From QGNO01 sp964493125 (lineage in GTDB: Bacteria; Chloroflexota; Dehalococcoidia; Lucifugimonadales; QGNO01), in contig CAZBMS010000001.1 of the NCBI GenBank assembly GCA_964493125.1, positions 18,062 through 82,061 on the forward strand: a stretch of 64,000 nt of DNA. Direction: 5' to 3'. Under the pieces are notes generated by a model that worked only from the letters and a program-made list of their open reading frames with translations, was not told where the DNA came from and did no database searches. The translations under genes were made by a program, and so were the position numbers. Positions 1 through 7,745 of this stretch are shown piece after piece. Positions within the stretch are counted from its first letter, which is position 1. Each line of letters opens with the position of its first letter.

Positions 1-530
1 TTAACTTCTGATTCATTGATAAGTAGTGCATCAAGTAATTCTATAACTTCGTTAAGAGGATCTGGTTTGCTTTCAATCCAATAATTCATTGTGTCACCTA
101 CCACGAGTTTAGGTCGATGGTTCATCTGGTGTAATACGTCCTTTTGAAGGTCTGGATCTATATTGCCCAAAAAAAGGTATTCACTATTTTTCTCTTCTGA
201 TCCCAGTAGAGGCTTGAAGTCAGAAAAAACGTTTAGTTTAGTGTCGATGGTTAGAGTTTCTGAAAAGTCGTTTCTATATTCGCCTATCCACTGGAAAGTT
301 TCACCATGGGCTTTTTCTAGAGACGCTGTCCCTATTCCATGGGATTGGAAGATAGATTCATCTCTAAAATCATTACCTACTATTGCCACCAGATTCACGG
401 CCGAAAAATAGCTAGCGGCAACTGAAGAATAAGTCGCTGACCCGCCGAGTGTGTTGGGCCGGCTTCCGTAGGGCGTTTTTATCGAATCGTAGGCTACTGA
501 GCCAACAATTAAGATAGATTCATTAGGCAT
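1..530 (-). CDS. PfkB-family sugar/nucleoside kinase, N-terminal part (runs off window)
   Basis: My own reading of the minus strand gives an open frame from ATG at 530 to the window edge (176 codons). It has the PfkB/ribokinase N-terminal pattern: a first strand IVGSVAYDSI, the substrate-site loop LGGSATYSS, then VAIVGNDF, and the family NESE motif near the edge. Members phosphorylate sugars or nucleosides with ATP; the C-terminal anion-hole motif that would confirm activity lies outside the window. The start overlaps the stop of the upstream basic-protein gene by 8 bases, so translation is probably coupled. As the last visible gene of a SAM-riboswitch operon beginning with an mtnA homologue, a role in methylthioribose or related sugar salvage is possible, but this is inference; the substrate cannot be read from the sequence. 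Confidence 0.8.
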   Translation of the reverse strand, partial: MPNESILIVGSVAYDSIKTPYGSRPNTLGGSATYSSVAASYFSAVNLVAIVGNDFRDESIFQSHGIGTASLEKAHGETFQWIGEYRNDFSETLTIDTKLNVFSDFKPLLGSEEKNSEYLFLGNIDPDLQKDVLHQMNHRPKLVVGDTMNYWIESKPDPLNEVIELLDALLINESEV

Positions 531-966
531 CTTCGATCTTTTTGACTGTACGCTTGGCACGCTTTGGTTTTTCTTCTTCGGTTGAACCTGTTGACGTGGT
601 CCTATTACGCTTTGGTTTTTCTTTCTCAGATGACCTCGCCTGTTCCACCTTTTTCGATTTACTTGCACTACTTTTGTCGGGAGATTCGTTGGTGACCGTA
701 GATGGACTAGATAATTTAATCTCTTCAGATTCGGGCACCAGGTTTAATGGTGCTTCAAGTTCTACTTTCTGAGTATTCCTTGTTCTCTTAGGAGACTTTT
801 TTACTAATGGGTCTTGTAACGAAGCTTCTTTTATCCTTGACGCTACACTTATAGTACGGCGTGTTTGAGTTACAGGATCGTCCAAAACCGATCCTCTCTG
901 TAGGGCTTCGAATCTTTTCTTGTTTTGACGCTGCTTAAGGCGAGCTACTCGCTTACGTTTGTTCAT
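523..966 (-). CDS. Very basic low-complexity protein of unknown function
   Basis: A 147-residue protein rich in Lys, Arg, Ser, Thr and Glu. The N-terminal 30 residues are strongly basic (MNKRKRVARLKQRQNKKRF). The second half is a degenerate array of short K/R-P-K-R blocks separated by Ser/Thr/Glu, similar in composition to histone H1 tails, so it is probably disordered and could bind nucleic acid or ribosomes. An RBS (AGAAGG) precedes the ATG. It lies 29 bases downstream of the rhodanese gene and overlaps the kinase gene downstream, so it belongs to the same operon. I recognise no family. It may be a real lineage-specific gene; the alternative that it is a spurious frame is weakened by the RBS and the coupling on both sides. 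Confidence 0.6.
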   Translation of the reverse strand: MNKRKRVARLKQRQNKKRFEALQRGSVLDDPVTQTRRTISVASRIKEASLQDPLVKKSPKRTRNTQKVELEAPLNLVPESEEIKLSSPSTVTNESPDKSSASKSKKVEQARSSEKEKPKRNRTTSTGSTEEEKPKRAKRTVKKIEDA

Positions 967-995
967 ATCAACCTTCTAAATAATGTATTGGTTTT

Positions 996-1343
996 CTAAC
1001 TATCGGTTTCGTATGTTGTTGGGTACCCTTGGTCTATCCAAGCTCCCGTTCCATCTTCTATGTTAAATAATATGCTAGAGTCTCGACCCATAGCTGCCGC
1101 CATTTCACAGGCTAGGGCACTTCGGACTCCTGCGGCACATATGAATAGCAGATTGCTGTCGTTAGGAAGAGTATCTACCTGGGATATTATATCTTCTACG
1201 GGTATATGAATGGCACCTGTTACGTGGCCAGCGTTCCATTCGTCAAGTTGTCTCACGTCCACTACAGTGGAATCTCCCTGTTCGTATAATTTGTAAGCTT
1301 CTTCTAAAGAAATCCTTTGAAATGGTTCACTTTGTTCTGACAT
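996..1343 (-). CDS. Single-domain rhodanese-like sulfurtransferase
   Basis: A 115-residue single rhodanese domain, the usual size for GlpE/PspE-type proteins. The pattern VVDVRQLDEWNAGHVTGAIH is the family CDC25-like signature. The active-site loop is CAAGVRS, with the persulfide cysteine at about residue 69 and the conserved Arg in the loop. No signal peptide, so it should act in the cytoplasm, moving sulfane sulfur from a donor such as thiosulfate to an acceptor. It sits between mtnA and the basic-protein gene in a SAM-riboswitch operon, which suggests sulfur handling linked to methionine or methylthio compounds (inference). An RBS (GAGGG) is visible upstream of the ATG at 1343. Confidence 0.85.
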   Translation of the reverse strand: MSEQSEPFQRISLEEAYKLYEQGDSTVVDVRQLDEWNAGHVTGAIHIPVEDIISQVDTLPNDSNLLFICAAGVRSALACEMAAAMGRDSSILFNIEDGTGAWIDQGYPTTYETDS

Positions 1344-1410
1344 ATAGATTTTCCCTCGTTTGATTATTAACTTTGTTGAAATATTCCCCAGGTAATATTT
1401 CTTTGGGATC

Positions 1411-2466
1411 TCACTGATTTATCATGGTGCCGACCTTTGAGAACTTCTCAAGTTCACTATCAAAAGGAGGCTCTATCGTTCCTTTCTCAGTAACGATTCC
1501 GGTAACGTATTTGCTTGGTGTGATATCAACAGAAGGGTTGTGTATGGCTATTCCTTTTGGTGTAACTAGGGGCTTGCTGAATTGGAGTACCTCCGTTGAA
1601 TCTCGTTCTTCCAGTCCGATTGAATCCCATGTTTTCTCAGGCTGGTCTATGTTCGAAGTTGGGGACATCACATAAAAGGGAATTTCGTTGGCGTGTGCGA
1701 TAACTGCGAGAGGATAGGTGCCTATAGTTCCAACTATATCCCCTTTAGAGGATATTCTGTCACCTCCCACTACGACACAATCAACCTTCCCCGAGGCCAT
1801 ATATTTCCCTGCAGCGGAGTCAACTATTAGTGTGCTTGGTATTCCGAGCTGTACCAGCTCCCACATTGTGAGTCGAGAACCCTCCAGCATTGGCCTTGTT
1901 TCAGATACAATAACATTTAAATTCTTGCTACGGGTATATGCTGCCCGTATGGCTCCCAAGGCTGTGCCAAATCCAGTAGTTGCTAATGCCCCGCTATTAG
2001 AGAAGGTTAGTACAGTCCCGTCTTTGGGCAATAGATAAGAGCCGATTTCCCCAATAAGCTGATTTGCTGCCAAGTCTTCTTTATGTATTGTTATAGCTTC
2101 TTCTTCCATAAGGCTTCGTACTGAAGAAATGGCTTTGGCGGAGTATCCTGCCAGAAGAACCCTAGAGATGGCTTTTTCAAGACTTAGGTTGGTTGGGTTA
2201 GCATTTGCCAGTTCTTTTCCAGCGTCTCCCAAGTAGTTAAACATTCTTTGCAAATCGAGAGTGTTAATGGATTTCGATGCCAGCACCAATGCATATGATC
2301 CTGCTACGGCCACTAAAGAAGAGCCCCTTATCTGCATGTTGTATAAGGCCGAAATGACTTCCGTGTGCGTGTGTGCTGTGACTACAGACTGCTCTTGCGG
2401 AAGCATTAGCTGGTCAAGCACTCGTAAGGAATCTCCAGTCCATTCTAGGGGTACTATTTCGGGCAT
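1411..2466 (-). CDS. mtnA: MtnA-like S-methyl-5-thioribose-1-phosphate isomerase homologue, catalytic Cys replaced by Ser
   Basis: A 351-residue protein of the MtnA / eIF2B-alpha family, whose bacterial members convert methylthioribose-1-phosphate to methylthioribulose-1-phosphate in methionine salvage. Family motifs are present: PLEWTGDSLRVLDQ at the N terminus, IRGSS near 47, SGALATTGFGTALG at 158-171, ETRPMLEGSRLTMWEL near 189 and VVVGGDRIS with the catalytic Asp at 236. The usual HCN(T/S)G active-site loop reads FSNSG here, so the catalytic Cys is Ser156 and the preceding His is Phe. I chose ATG 2466, not an upstream in-frame ATG at 2565, because GGAG lies just before it, the family N terminus begins there, and the longer frame would translate the riboswitch terminator. 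It may be a divergent isomerase or have another substrate. Confidence 0.82.
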   Translation of the reverse strand: MPEIVPLEWTGDSLRVLDQLMLPQEQSVVTAHTHTEVISALYNMQIRGSSLVAVAGSYALVLASKSINTLDLQRMFNYLGDAGKELANANPTNLSLEKAISRVLLAGYSAKAISSVRSLMEEEAITIHKEDLAANQLIGEIGSYLLPKDGTVLTFSNSGALATTGFGTALGAIRAAYTRSKNLNVIVSETRPMLEGSRLTMWELVQLGIPSTLIVDSAAGKYMASGKVDCVVVGGDRISSKGDIVGTIGTYPLAVIAHANEIPFYVMSPTSNIDQPEKTWDSIGLEERDSTEVLQFSKPLVTPKGIAIHNPSVDITPSKYVTGIVTEKGTIEPPFDSELEKFSKVGTMINQ

Positions 2467-2483
2467 ACATTTTCTCCAGTACA

Positions 2484-2512
2484 CAAAAAAACTTCTCGAT
2501 GAGTCGAGAAGT
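2484..2512 (-). terminator. Intrinsic terminator of the SAM-I riboswitch
   Basis: On the minus strand a 9-bp perfect stem (ACTTCTCGA / TCGAGAAGT) with a 4-base loop is followed directly by seven T. It lies between the SAM aptamer and the mtnA RBS, so it is the expression platform. The sequence just after the aptamer (CGAAGAGTAA) can pair imperfectly with TTACTTCTCG of the terminator, giving a plausible antiterminator when SAM is absent. Confidence 0.88.
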
Positions 2513-2525
2513 AATTTACTCTTCG

Positions 2526-2640
2526 CTCCCATCTTCCAAGCTGTCAAGCTTGCCGGAGTTGGCACCGTAACGCTTTTTCACCTAAACGACCGGTTGCCGG
2601 GCTTCACAGGGCCGGTTCCCTCTGCCACTCTTGATAAGAG
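2526..2640 (-). ncRNA. SAM-I (S-box) riboswitch aptamer
   Basis: Read on the minus strand, the RNA starts CTCTTATCAAGAGTGGCAG, continues GAGGGAACCGGCCC, TGTGAAGCCCGGCAACC and later GGTGCCAACTCC, and ends GGAAGATGGGAG. These are the conserved blocks of the SAM-I family. P1 forms by perfect pairing (with G-U) of CTCTTATC (2640-2633) and GATGGGAG (2533-2526). Known SAM-I elements end transcription when SAM is bound, so the downstream mtnA operon should be on when SAM or methionine is scarce. A promoter lies 25 bases upstream and a terminator 13 bases downstream. Confidence 0.95.
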
Positions 2641-2664
2641 AATGTACCTATGGAATTGTGCGAA

Positions 2665-2693
2665 ATATTACTATGCTAGGCACTAAGTGTCAA
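2665..2693 (-). promoter_or_regulatory. Sigma-70 promoter of the SAM-riboswitch operon
   Basis: On the minus strand TTGACA (2693-2688) is separated by exactly 17 bases from TAATAT (2670-2665). The predicted transcription start is near 2658, about 18 bases before the first base of the SAM aptamer. Confidence 0.85.
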
Positions 2694-2753
2694 GGTAGAA
2701 GGCTGTTATGATGACGACCGCCTTTGATGTTTTAGACAAGGTGATTGACAGTA

Positions 2754-3101
2754 TTATGATCGTTTGGAAACTTTGCCAAATTCGTTAATATAGTGAGTAC
2801 CCAGGGTCTTCGCGTTGTTTTTATCTATAACTTCTCTTAACGCTAACTTGGAGATTCTTGGATCTAGCCGTAGTACAGTACCGATTGCTACATAAAGAAT
2901 ATCTACTGCCTCATTAGCGATCCGCTCCTCACTTTCATTTAGAATCGAGTAATTTAGTTCGTCTACCTCTTCGACTTGAATAGGTATACGGCTAAGTAGT
3001 TCTTCTCGTGTCGTTTTACCAGTGATTCCAAAACGTTCATGAAATGACTGAACCGACTCAGAAAGTTTAGAGATTAGACTTTGTATTTCAGAGATTTGCA
3101 T
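2754..3101 (-). CDS. MazG-like nucleotide pyrophosphohydrolase
   Basis: A 115-residue all-alpha protein with the MazG/HisE-type metal-binding pattern: EEVDEL at about 44-49 and, after a helix break, NEAVDILYVAIGT at about 63-75, i.e. the paired ExxE ... ExxD acidic motifs that bind Mg and a nucleoside triphosphate. Such single-domain proteins hydrolyse NTPs or dNTPs to monophosphate and pyrophosphate and are often house-cleaning enzymes. RBS AGAGG precedes the ATG. It is followed by the promoter of the mtnA operon, so it is probably transcribed separately from it. The exact nucleotide substrate is not readable. Confidence 0.72.
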   Translation of the reverse strand: MQISEIQSLISKLSESVQSFHERFGITGKTTREELLSRIPIQVEEVDELNYSILNESEERIANEAVDILYVAIGTVLRLDPRISKLALREVIDKNNAKTLGTHYINEFGKVSKRS

Positions 3102-3188
3102 AGTGACCTCTAGCTATTATGGGAGTTCTAGGTTTACAGTGATTAAAGGGGCAACGAATATTAACAAGCAATGGCTGACGCATATAGT

Positions 3189-4976
3189 TTAGCGGCCCAT
3201 AGCGTATCCCTCTCTGCGGGCATCTGCTGCTCCTACGATAATACCCTTGTCTCTGTCAATTTGAATTGCACATACGTTCCCTACGCGACCTGTCCATTCT
3301 TCCCAGACGTCGATTTTATGTCCACGGGTTCTTAGATTTTCAATTACGTCTGCCTCGATACGTGCTTCGGCTGCAGCTTGCCCAGGATAATATGAATGGG
3401 GCCAAAATGAACTAGGAAAACTAAAAGTTGCGATACGAGGTGCCTCTATTGCCTCTTGTGGGTTCATTCCAAACTCGACCATATTAATTAGTGATTGCAC
3501 CATAGACTGACACTGTGTGTCTCCTCCAGGAGTTCCGTAGGCCATCCAGAACTGTCCATTCTTAAACGCCATCGCTGGATTAGGGGTTAACCTAGGACGT
3601 TTCCCGGGCTCTAGGGCGCTGGGATGTTTAGGATCTAACCAGCTTTGCGAGCCTCTAGCCGATGCGATCATTCCTAGGCCAGGAATTATAGGAGCTCCAT
3701 AGATGCCATCGCTCGGCGTAACAGAGAAAGCGTTACCCCAACGGTCTACTGTGCATGCGTAGCTGGTATCAGGTTGAATAGGTCCGTCTCTTGGCCCAGG
3801 AGTTTGCGGAATTGCTCTTGAGTTATCTCCTTGATATGGCCAAGGATCTCCTGCTAGGGGCATTTCTGGGACAGCGTTCATCATGTTTATTGATTGGTAT
3901 CTCATGGCGGCGTAGTCCTTGGATATAAGGCCCTCAATTGGTACGTCAACAAAGTCAGGATCGCCGTAGAATGCTTCCCTGTCAGCAAATGATAGCTTTA
4001 GCGCTTCGATTATTGCATGCAGGTAATCCGCACTATTGTGCCCCATCGATTTTAGGTCAAAGGACTCAAGTATTTGTAGTGTTTGGATATTGACAGGCCC
4101 TTGAGACCATGGGCCACAAGTCATAATCTCAGTGTCTCGAAAGTGGCCTTTAGTTGGAGTCTCGATCAGGACCCTATAGGCCTCCATGTCAGCCATGTTG
4201 AGCAAGCCCCCCTCCGACTGTATGAAATCGGTGATTTCCTTGGCGATGTCCCCTTTGTAGAAAAAGTCCATAGTTGCTTCAAGCGCTGCTTCTCGTCCTT
4301 CTTTTGCCTTGGACCTTTCGATTGCAATCAGCCTTAAGAAAGTTTTAGCAAGGTCCTTTTGAAATATGACCTGGCCGATTTCTGGCACTGTGCCATTGGG
4401 CATGAAGATGCTATTCGTAGATGGCCAAGTGTGAATGTTGCCTTCTGTACCCTGAGTTCCGCTGCCAGTCCGCAATTCGAAAGCCGTAGTTTGCGCAGTT
4501 CCAATTTCCAAAGTCTCTTTCAATGAGATTGAAGTTGGGAATCCAGTTTCGGCAAGTTCCAGCGCTGGCGTGACAATTTTTTCAAAGGACATAGTTCCGA
4601 ATCTCATCAAAGCAGTGAGGTATGCACGGGGGGCACCTGGGGTGATGCATTGCAGGACACCCGATCGTATCTCCCCTCCAGAATGTGTTTTGAAGTGTTC
4701 GATGTTTGCGCCGCTAGGCCAACGACCTAGACCATCAATGCTGACGGTTTCCTCTTTGTCTGCCCTATGGATGATCATAGGGGCGACTCCTCCGAAACTT
4801 ACCCAGTGCGGTAGTACTGTCCCTAGTACTATGCCGGCTGCGACTCCTGCATCAATGGCGTTCCCACCTTGTTCTAATATTCGATAACCAGCGGCCGTAG
4901 CTAGCCAGTGCCCAGTGGACACCATATGAGATGTCCCCGTAATTGCGGGTCTGTAAGAAGTTAGTCCAGAGGGCAA
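3189..4976 (-). CDS. ggt: Gamma-glutamyltransferase family Ntn-hydrolase
   Basis: A 595-residue protein of the GGT family. The N-terminal part has STGHWLATAAGYRILEQGGNAIDAGVA, the usual beginning of the large subunit. The autoprocessing site and nucleophile is Thr404 in DTSYACTVDRWGNAFSV, and the PGGDTQ loop of the small subunit follows near 480. No signal peptide is visible, unlike periplasmic GGT of E. coli, so it is probably cytoplasmic; oxamate amidohydrolase (HpxW) is a relative and an alternative. The start is TTG at 4976 with GGAGG six bases before it. It is the last gene after pxpABC, 66 bases downstream. GGT releases gamma-glutamyl groups, which can cyclise to 5-oxoproline, the Pxp substrate, so the four genes make a coherent pathway. 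Confidence 0.87.
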   Translation of the reverse strand: MPSGLTSYRPAITGTSHMVSTGHWLATAAGYRILEQGGNAIDAGVAAGIVLGTVLPHWVSFGGVAPMIIHRADKEETVSIDGLGRWPSGANIEHFKTHSGGEIRSGVLQCITPGAPRAYLTALMRFGTMSFEKIVTPALELAETGFPTSISLKETLEIGTAQTTAFELRTGSGTQGTEGNIHTWPSTNSIFMPNGTVPEIGQVIFQKDLAKTFLRLIAIERSKAKEGREAALEATMDFFYKGDIAKEITDFIQSEGGLLNMADMEAYRVLIETPTKGHFRDTEIMTCGPWSQGPVNIQTLQILESFDLKSMGHNSADYLHAIIEALKLSFADREAFYGDPDFVDVPIEGLISKDYAAMRYQSINMMNAVPEMPLAGDPWPYQGDNSRAIPQTPGPRDGPIQPDTSYACTVDRWGNAFSVTPSDGIYGAPIIPGLGMIASARGSQSWLDPKHPSALEPGKRPRLTPNPAMAFKNGQFWMAYGTPGGDTQCQSMVQSLINMVEFGMNPQEAIEAPRIATFSFPSSFWPHSYYPGQAAAEARIEADVIENLRTRGHKIDVWEEWTGRVGNVCAIQIDRDKGIIVGAADARREGYAMGR

Positions 4977-5042
4977 TTTACGCCTCCAACAAGCAATTTT
5001 GGCTGATGGTAGGCTTCTAGGAGGTCAGTGTCAAGTGAATTA

Positions 5043-6146
5043 TTATTCCTCGACTTTCACATTGAAGTTAAAAGAATGACCGTCTAACTTAGCTTGGATG
5101 GTCGTATTTTTTGAAGAATGAGTGGACTCAGCTGATAGACCAGTTTCGACCAGATATCGTTCGTCGTCGAGGGATACGGTGAAAAGTTGCTTTGAAAAGA
5201 AAATGGGCGTTGACTCAGCGACTCTCTTGATGAGATCTTCCTCTTCCACTAATTTTTTCAAGCCGCTTCTTACGTTGGTTTTGTTGAAGTGAATAGTGTC
5301 TCCAGGTGCCGCTTGTGCAAGATCTCCCATGTCGGCACTAATGACAGTTCCTATTTTTGTGTATCCCCCAGTAGTACCTCTATCGGACATAAGAATGATC
5401 GGAAGCCCATCACCGGTTATTTGGATGGCTCCAAATGGAATCCCATCTGAGATAATGTCTGCACCTTGTTTATGTTGAATTTTAGGACCTGATAATCTAT
5501 AGCCTATTCGATCGGATTGAGCGGTAACCTCGTATTCGGATTTAAACAGTGTCTTAATGCCATTTTCTGTAAAGGCGTGATCTTGGGGACCCAATATCAC
5601 GCCTACTTTGTGGGAGTGTTCGTATTTTGGCAGGGAAGATTTTGGGAAGAAATGCCCTTCTATTCGATCGGTTGTTGGAGAACTTGAAAGCACGTCACCA
5701 GTTGAGAGTTGCCGCCCCTGAAATCCACCGATCCTTGCCTTCGTATATGTTGACCGACTCCCCAAGACAGGCTCCACATTTATTCCACCAGCGGCTGCTA
5801 GGTAAGCTCTCGCACCATTCTTGATGCCACCAAAAGTTAAGATAGAGCCTTCTTCCGCAATAGTTGCCACCCACATTGGGATTGATTCACCATCCAATTT
5901 AGGGTCGAGGTCGCCACCTGTAATAGCTATAACAGTATCACCTAAGAATTTTAGTTCTGGTCCTACCAGGGTTATTTCCAAGCCTGCTTTCGATTGTTCA
6001 TTGCCTACCAAAAGGTTAGCGATCCTTAGTGAGAATGTATCCATTGCTCCTGATACAGGAACCCCGTAACGTTGATATCCGTATCGTCCTAGATCTTGAA
6101 TAGTTGTGAAAATCCCACCAGTAACTACTTCTATGATCTCATTCAT
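5043..6146 (-). CDS. pxpC: 5-oxoprolinase subunit C (biotin-dependent carboxyltransferase / KipA family)
   Basis: A 367-residue protein of the KipA / allophanate-hydrolase-subunit-2 family. It opens with GGIFTTIQDLGRYGYQRYGVPVSGAMD, the characteristic N terminus, and carries the GPQDH block near 190 and SDGIPFGAIQITGDGLPIILMSDRGTTGGY in short succession near 230-265, all family hallmarks. With PxpA and PxpB it forms the ATP-dependent prokaryotic 5-oxoprolinase that converts 5-oxo-L-proline to L-glutamate. Its start overlaps the pxpB stop by 8 bases, so translation is coupled. The C-terminal ~70 residues after the conserved domain look variable. Confidence in the assignment rests on the complete A-B-C order here. 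Confidence 0.88.
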   Translation of the reverse strand: MNEIIEVVTGGIFTTIQDLGRYGYQRYGVPVSGAMDTFSLRIANLLVGNEQSKAGLEITLVGPELKFLGDTVIAITGGDLDPKLDGESIPMWVATIAEEGSILTFGGIKNGARAYLAAAGGINVEPVLGSRSTYTKARIGGFQGRQLSTGDVLSSSPTTDRIEGHFFPKSSLPKYEHSHKVGVILGPQDHAFTENGIKTLFKSEYEVTAQSDRIGYRLSGPKIQHKQGADIISDGIPFGAIQITGDGLPIILMSDRGTTGGYTKIGTVISADMGDLAQAAPGDTIHFNKTNVRSGLKKLVEEEDLIKRVAESTPIFFSKQLFTVSLDDERYLVETGLSAESTHSSKNTTIQAKLDGHSFNFNVKVEE

Positions 6147-6840
6147 TGTTTTTCTCGTTCAAATTTGCTATTTTTTCGTACTCTTCGGAAGAGATTGGAG
6201 TAAATCTAATGTAGTCTCCTGGCTCAACCAATACGGGTGGATTTTTCGCGGGATCAAATAGGTTGAAGGGAGTTCGTCCTATAAGCTGCCAGCCTCCAGG
6301 GCTTTTTATAGGATAGATACCAGTTTGTTTTTCAGCTATCCCGACCGATCCCGCAGGGATCTCAGTTCTGGGTGTTTGCAATCTGGGCGTTACTATCTTG
6401 TCTGACATTCCTCCCAAATATGGAAAGCCAGGAGTGAAACCCATTGCGTAAACCAGGTAATCGTTACCTGAGTGAATGTCGATTACTTCTAATTCTGTAA
6501 GCCCGTTAAATTGAGCTACATAACTCAATTCGGGTCCATATTCGCCACCATAAACAGTGGGTATTTCTATGGTCTTAGGGGAACCTATAGTAGATTCGTT
6601 TATGGTGTTTTCTAAGTTCTTTATATCCATTTCCAAATCATCTAATGATGAGATTAGAGGGTCGTAATTAATTAGGATCGAACAGTAAGTTGGTACTATG
6701 TCCAAAATCGCTGGAAGTTGTTGTTTTTCCAAAGTAACGGCTAAGTTTCGAACCGCTAAGTTAATTTCAGGGGATATAGAGTCTCCAACTTTAATGGTAA
6801 GTGCCCTATCTCCAGCGGGAACGATAGTCAGGTGAGACAT
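6139..6840 (-). CDS. pxpB: 5-oxoprolinase subunit B (KipI / allophanate hydrolase subunit 1 family)
   Basis: A 233-residue KipI-family protein. Conserved features are GDRALTIKVGDSISPEIN at the N terminus, the IPTVYGGEYGPEL segment in the middle, and YAMGFTPGFPYLGG followed by TPRTEIPAGSVGIAEKQTG and SPGGWQLIGRTP, the signature of the C-terminal domain with its conserved His/Arg replaced as usual in PxpB. It is the second subunit of 5-oxoprolinase. The gene begins 3 bases after the pxpA stop and overlaps pxpC by 8 bases, so the three subunits are made as a tight translational unit. Confidence 0.88.
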   Translation of the reverse strand: MSHLTIVPAGDRALTIKVGDSISPEINLAVRNLAVTLEKQQLPAILDIVPTYCSILINYDPLISSLDDLEMDIKNLENTINESTIGSPKTIEIPTVYGGEYGPELSYVAQFNGLTELEVIDIHSGNDYLVYAMGFTPGFPYLGGMSDKIVTPRLQTPRTEIPAGSVGIAEKQTGIYPIKSPGGWQLIGRTPFNLFDPAKNPPVLVEPGDYIRFTPISSEEYEKIANLNEKNNE

Positions 6841-6843
6841 TGA

Positions 6844-7608
6844 TTATATTATCTCACTTAGGCTAGTTATATTAACGTCCGAAGACTCTAGGCCGGATCT
6901 GACGGCTTTTGCCATTTCTACGGCTCCTGGAGTATCACCGTGAAGGCAAAGAGTGTCGGCTTTTATACTTACATATTCACCTGTTATGGCTTTTACTTTT
7001 CCTTCTGTAACCATCTGTACGCTACGTTCAACTACCTCTTGCAAGTCGTGTATTATAGAGCCTCGCTGTGTCCTAGGAACCAAGGTTCCGTCTGCGTTTA
7101 ATGCTCTGTCGGCGAATGCCTCTTCAGCCACTTTGAGACCCATTTCCCGCGCTAGATTTGCCCATATACTACCTGCCAATACAATTATGATCATGCCTGG
7201 GTCGGTTTCCAGTACGGCTTCATTTATCGCTTTCGCTAAATCGGTGTTATTGACAGCCATATTGTACATTGCCCCGTGTGGCTTAACATGCTGTAATCGG
7301 TGACTTTTTGTGAACGCCTGTAACGCACCTATTTGGTAAGCAACATCGTTACGTGCTTCTGTCGGTGTTACCGACATATTACGCCGCCCAAATCCTTGTA
7401 AATCTGGGAATGCGGGATGTGCACCGATAGCTACTCCATGTTTTTCAGCAAGCTCTACCGTGTATTGCATTGATTGTGGGTCTCCAGCATGAAAACCACA
7501 TGCGACGTTTGCGGATGTGATGTATTTGATGACCTCTTCGTCACATCCTAGCTTGTATTGTCCAAAGCTTTCTCCCATGTCGCAATTGAAATCAACTACT
7601 AATGTCAT
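6844..7608 (-). CDS. pxpA: 5-oxoprolinase subunit A (LamB/YcsF family)
   Basis: A 254-residue LamB/YcsF protein. It begins VDFNCDMGESFG and has SANVACGFHAGDP, GAHPAFPDLQGFGRR and VKPHGAMYN, the conserved blocks that form the active site of the family; the C-terminal LCLHGDTPGAV motif is also present. PxpA is the hydrolase component of bacterial 5-oxoprolinase and opens 5-oxoproline to glutamate with PxpBC and ATP. GGAGGA lies directly before an in-frame GTG (7611) and ATG (7608); the ATG has the better spacing. It is the first gene of pxpA-pxpB-pxpC-ggt and is divergent from the decarboxylase genes starting at 7746. Confidence 0.9.
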   Translation of the reverse strand: MTLVVDFNCDMGESFGQYKLGCDEEVIKYITSANVACGFHAGDPQSMQYTVELAEKHGVAIGAHPAFPDLQGFGRRNMSVTPTEARNDVAYQIGALQAFTKSHRLQHVKPHGAMYNMAVNNTDLAKAINEAVLETDPGMIIIVLAGSIWANLAREMGLKVAEEAFADRALNADGTLVPRTQRGSIIHDLQEVVERSVQMVTEGKVKAITGEYVSIKADTLCLHGDTPGAVEMAKAVRSGLESSDVNITSLSEII

Positions 7609-7745
7609 CACTCCTCCGTAATCGTGGTTCGTGTAGGAATCTAATTCAAATCACTGTATCGTAATACCATCAGCTAGTTATATACTATTAGCATAGCATT
7701 TTTTCGCTGGTTGTTAAGGTTGTATTAGGAGACAGGTTCACTCTG

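Noticed and set aside
2491..2512. Palindrome as operator or repeat
   Set aside because: Its position after the SAM aptamer and the T run make it a terminator.
2467..2565. In-frame extension of mtnA to ATG 2565
   Set aside because: It would translate the riboswitch terminator and aptamer end, has no family similarity, and ATG 2466 has a good RBS.
2261..2686. Plus-strand ORF of 141 codons over the riboswitch
   Set aside because: It is antisense to mtnA and the SAM-I leader; no RBS or recognisable domain.
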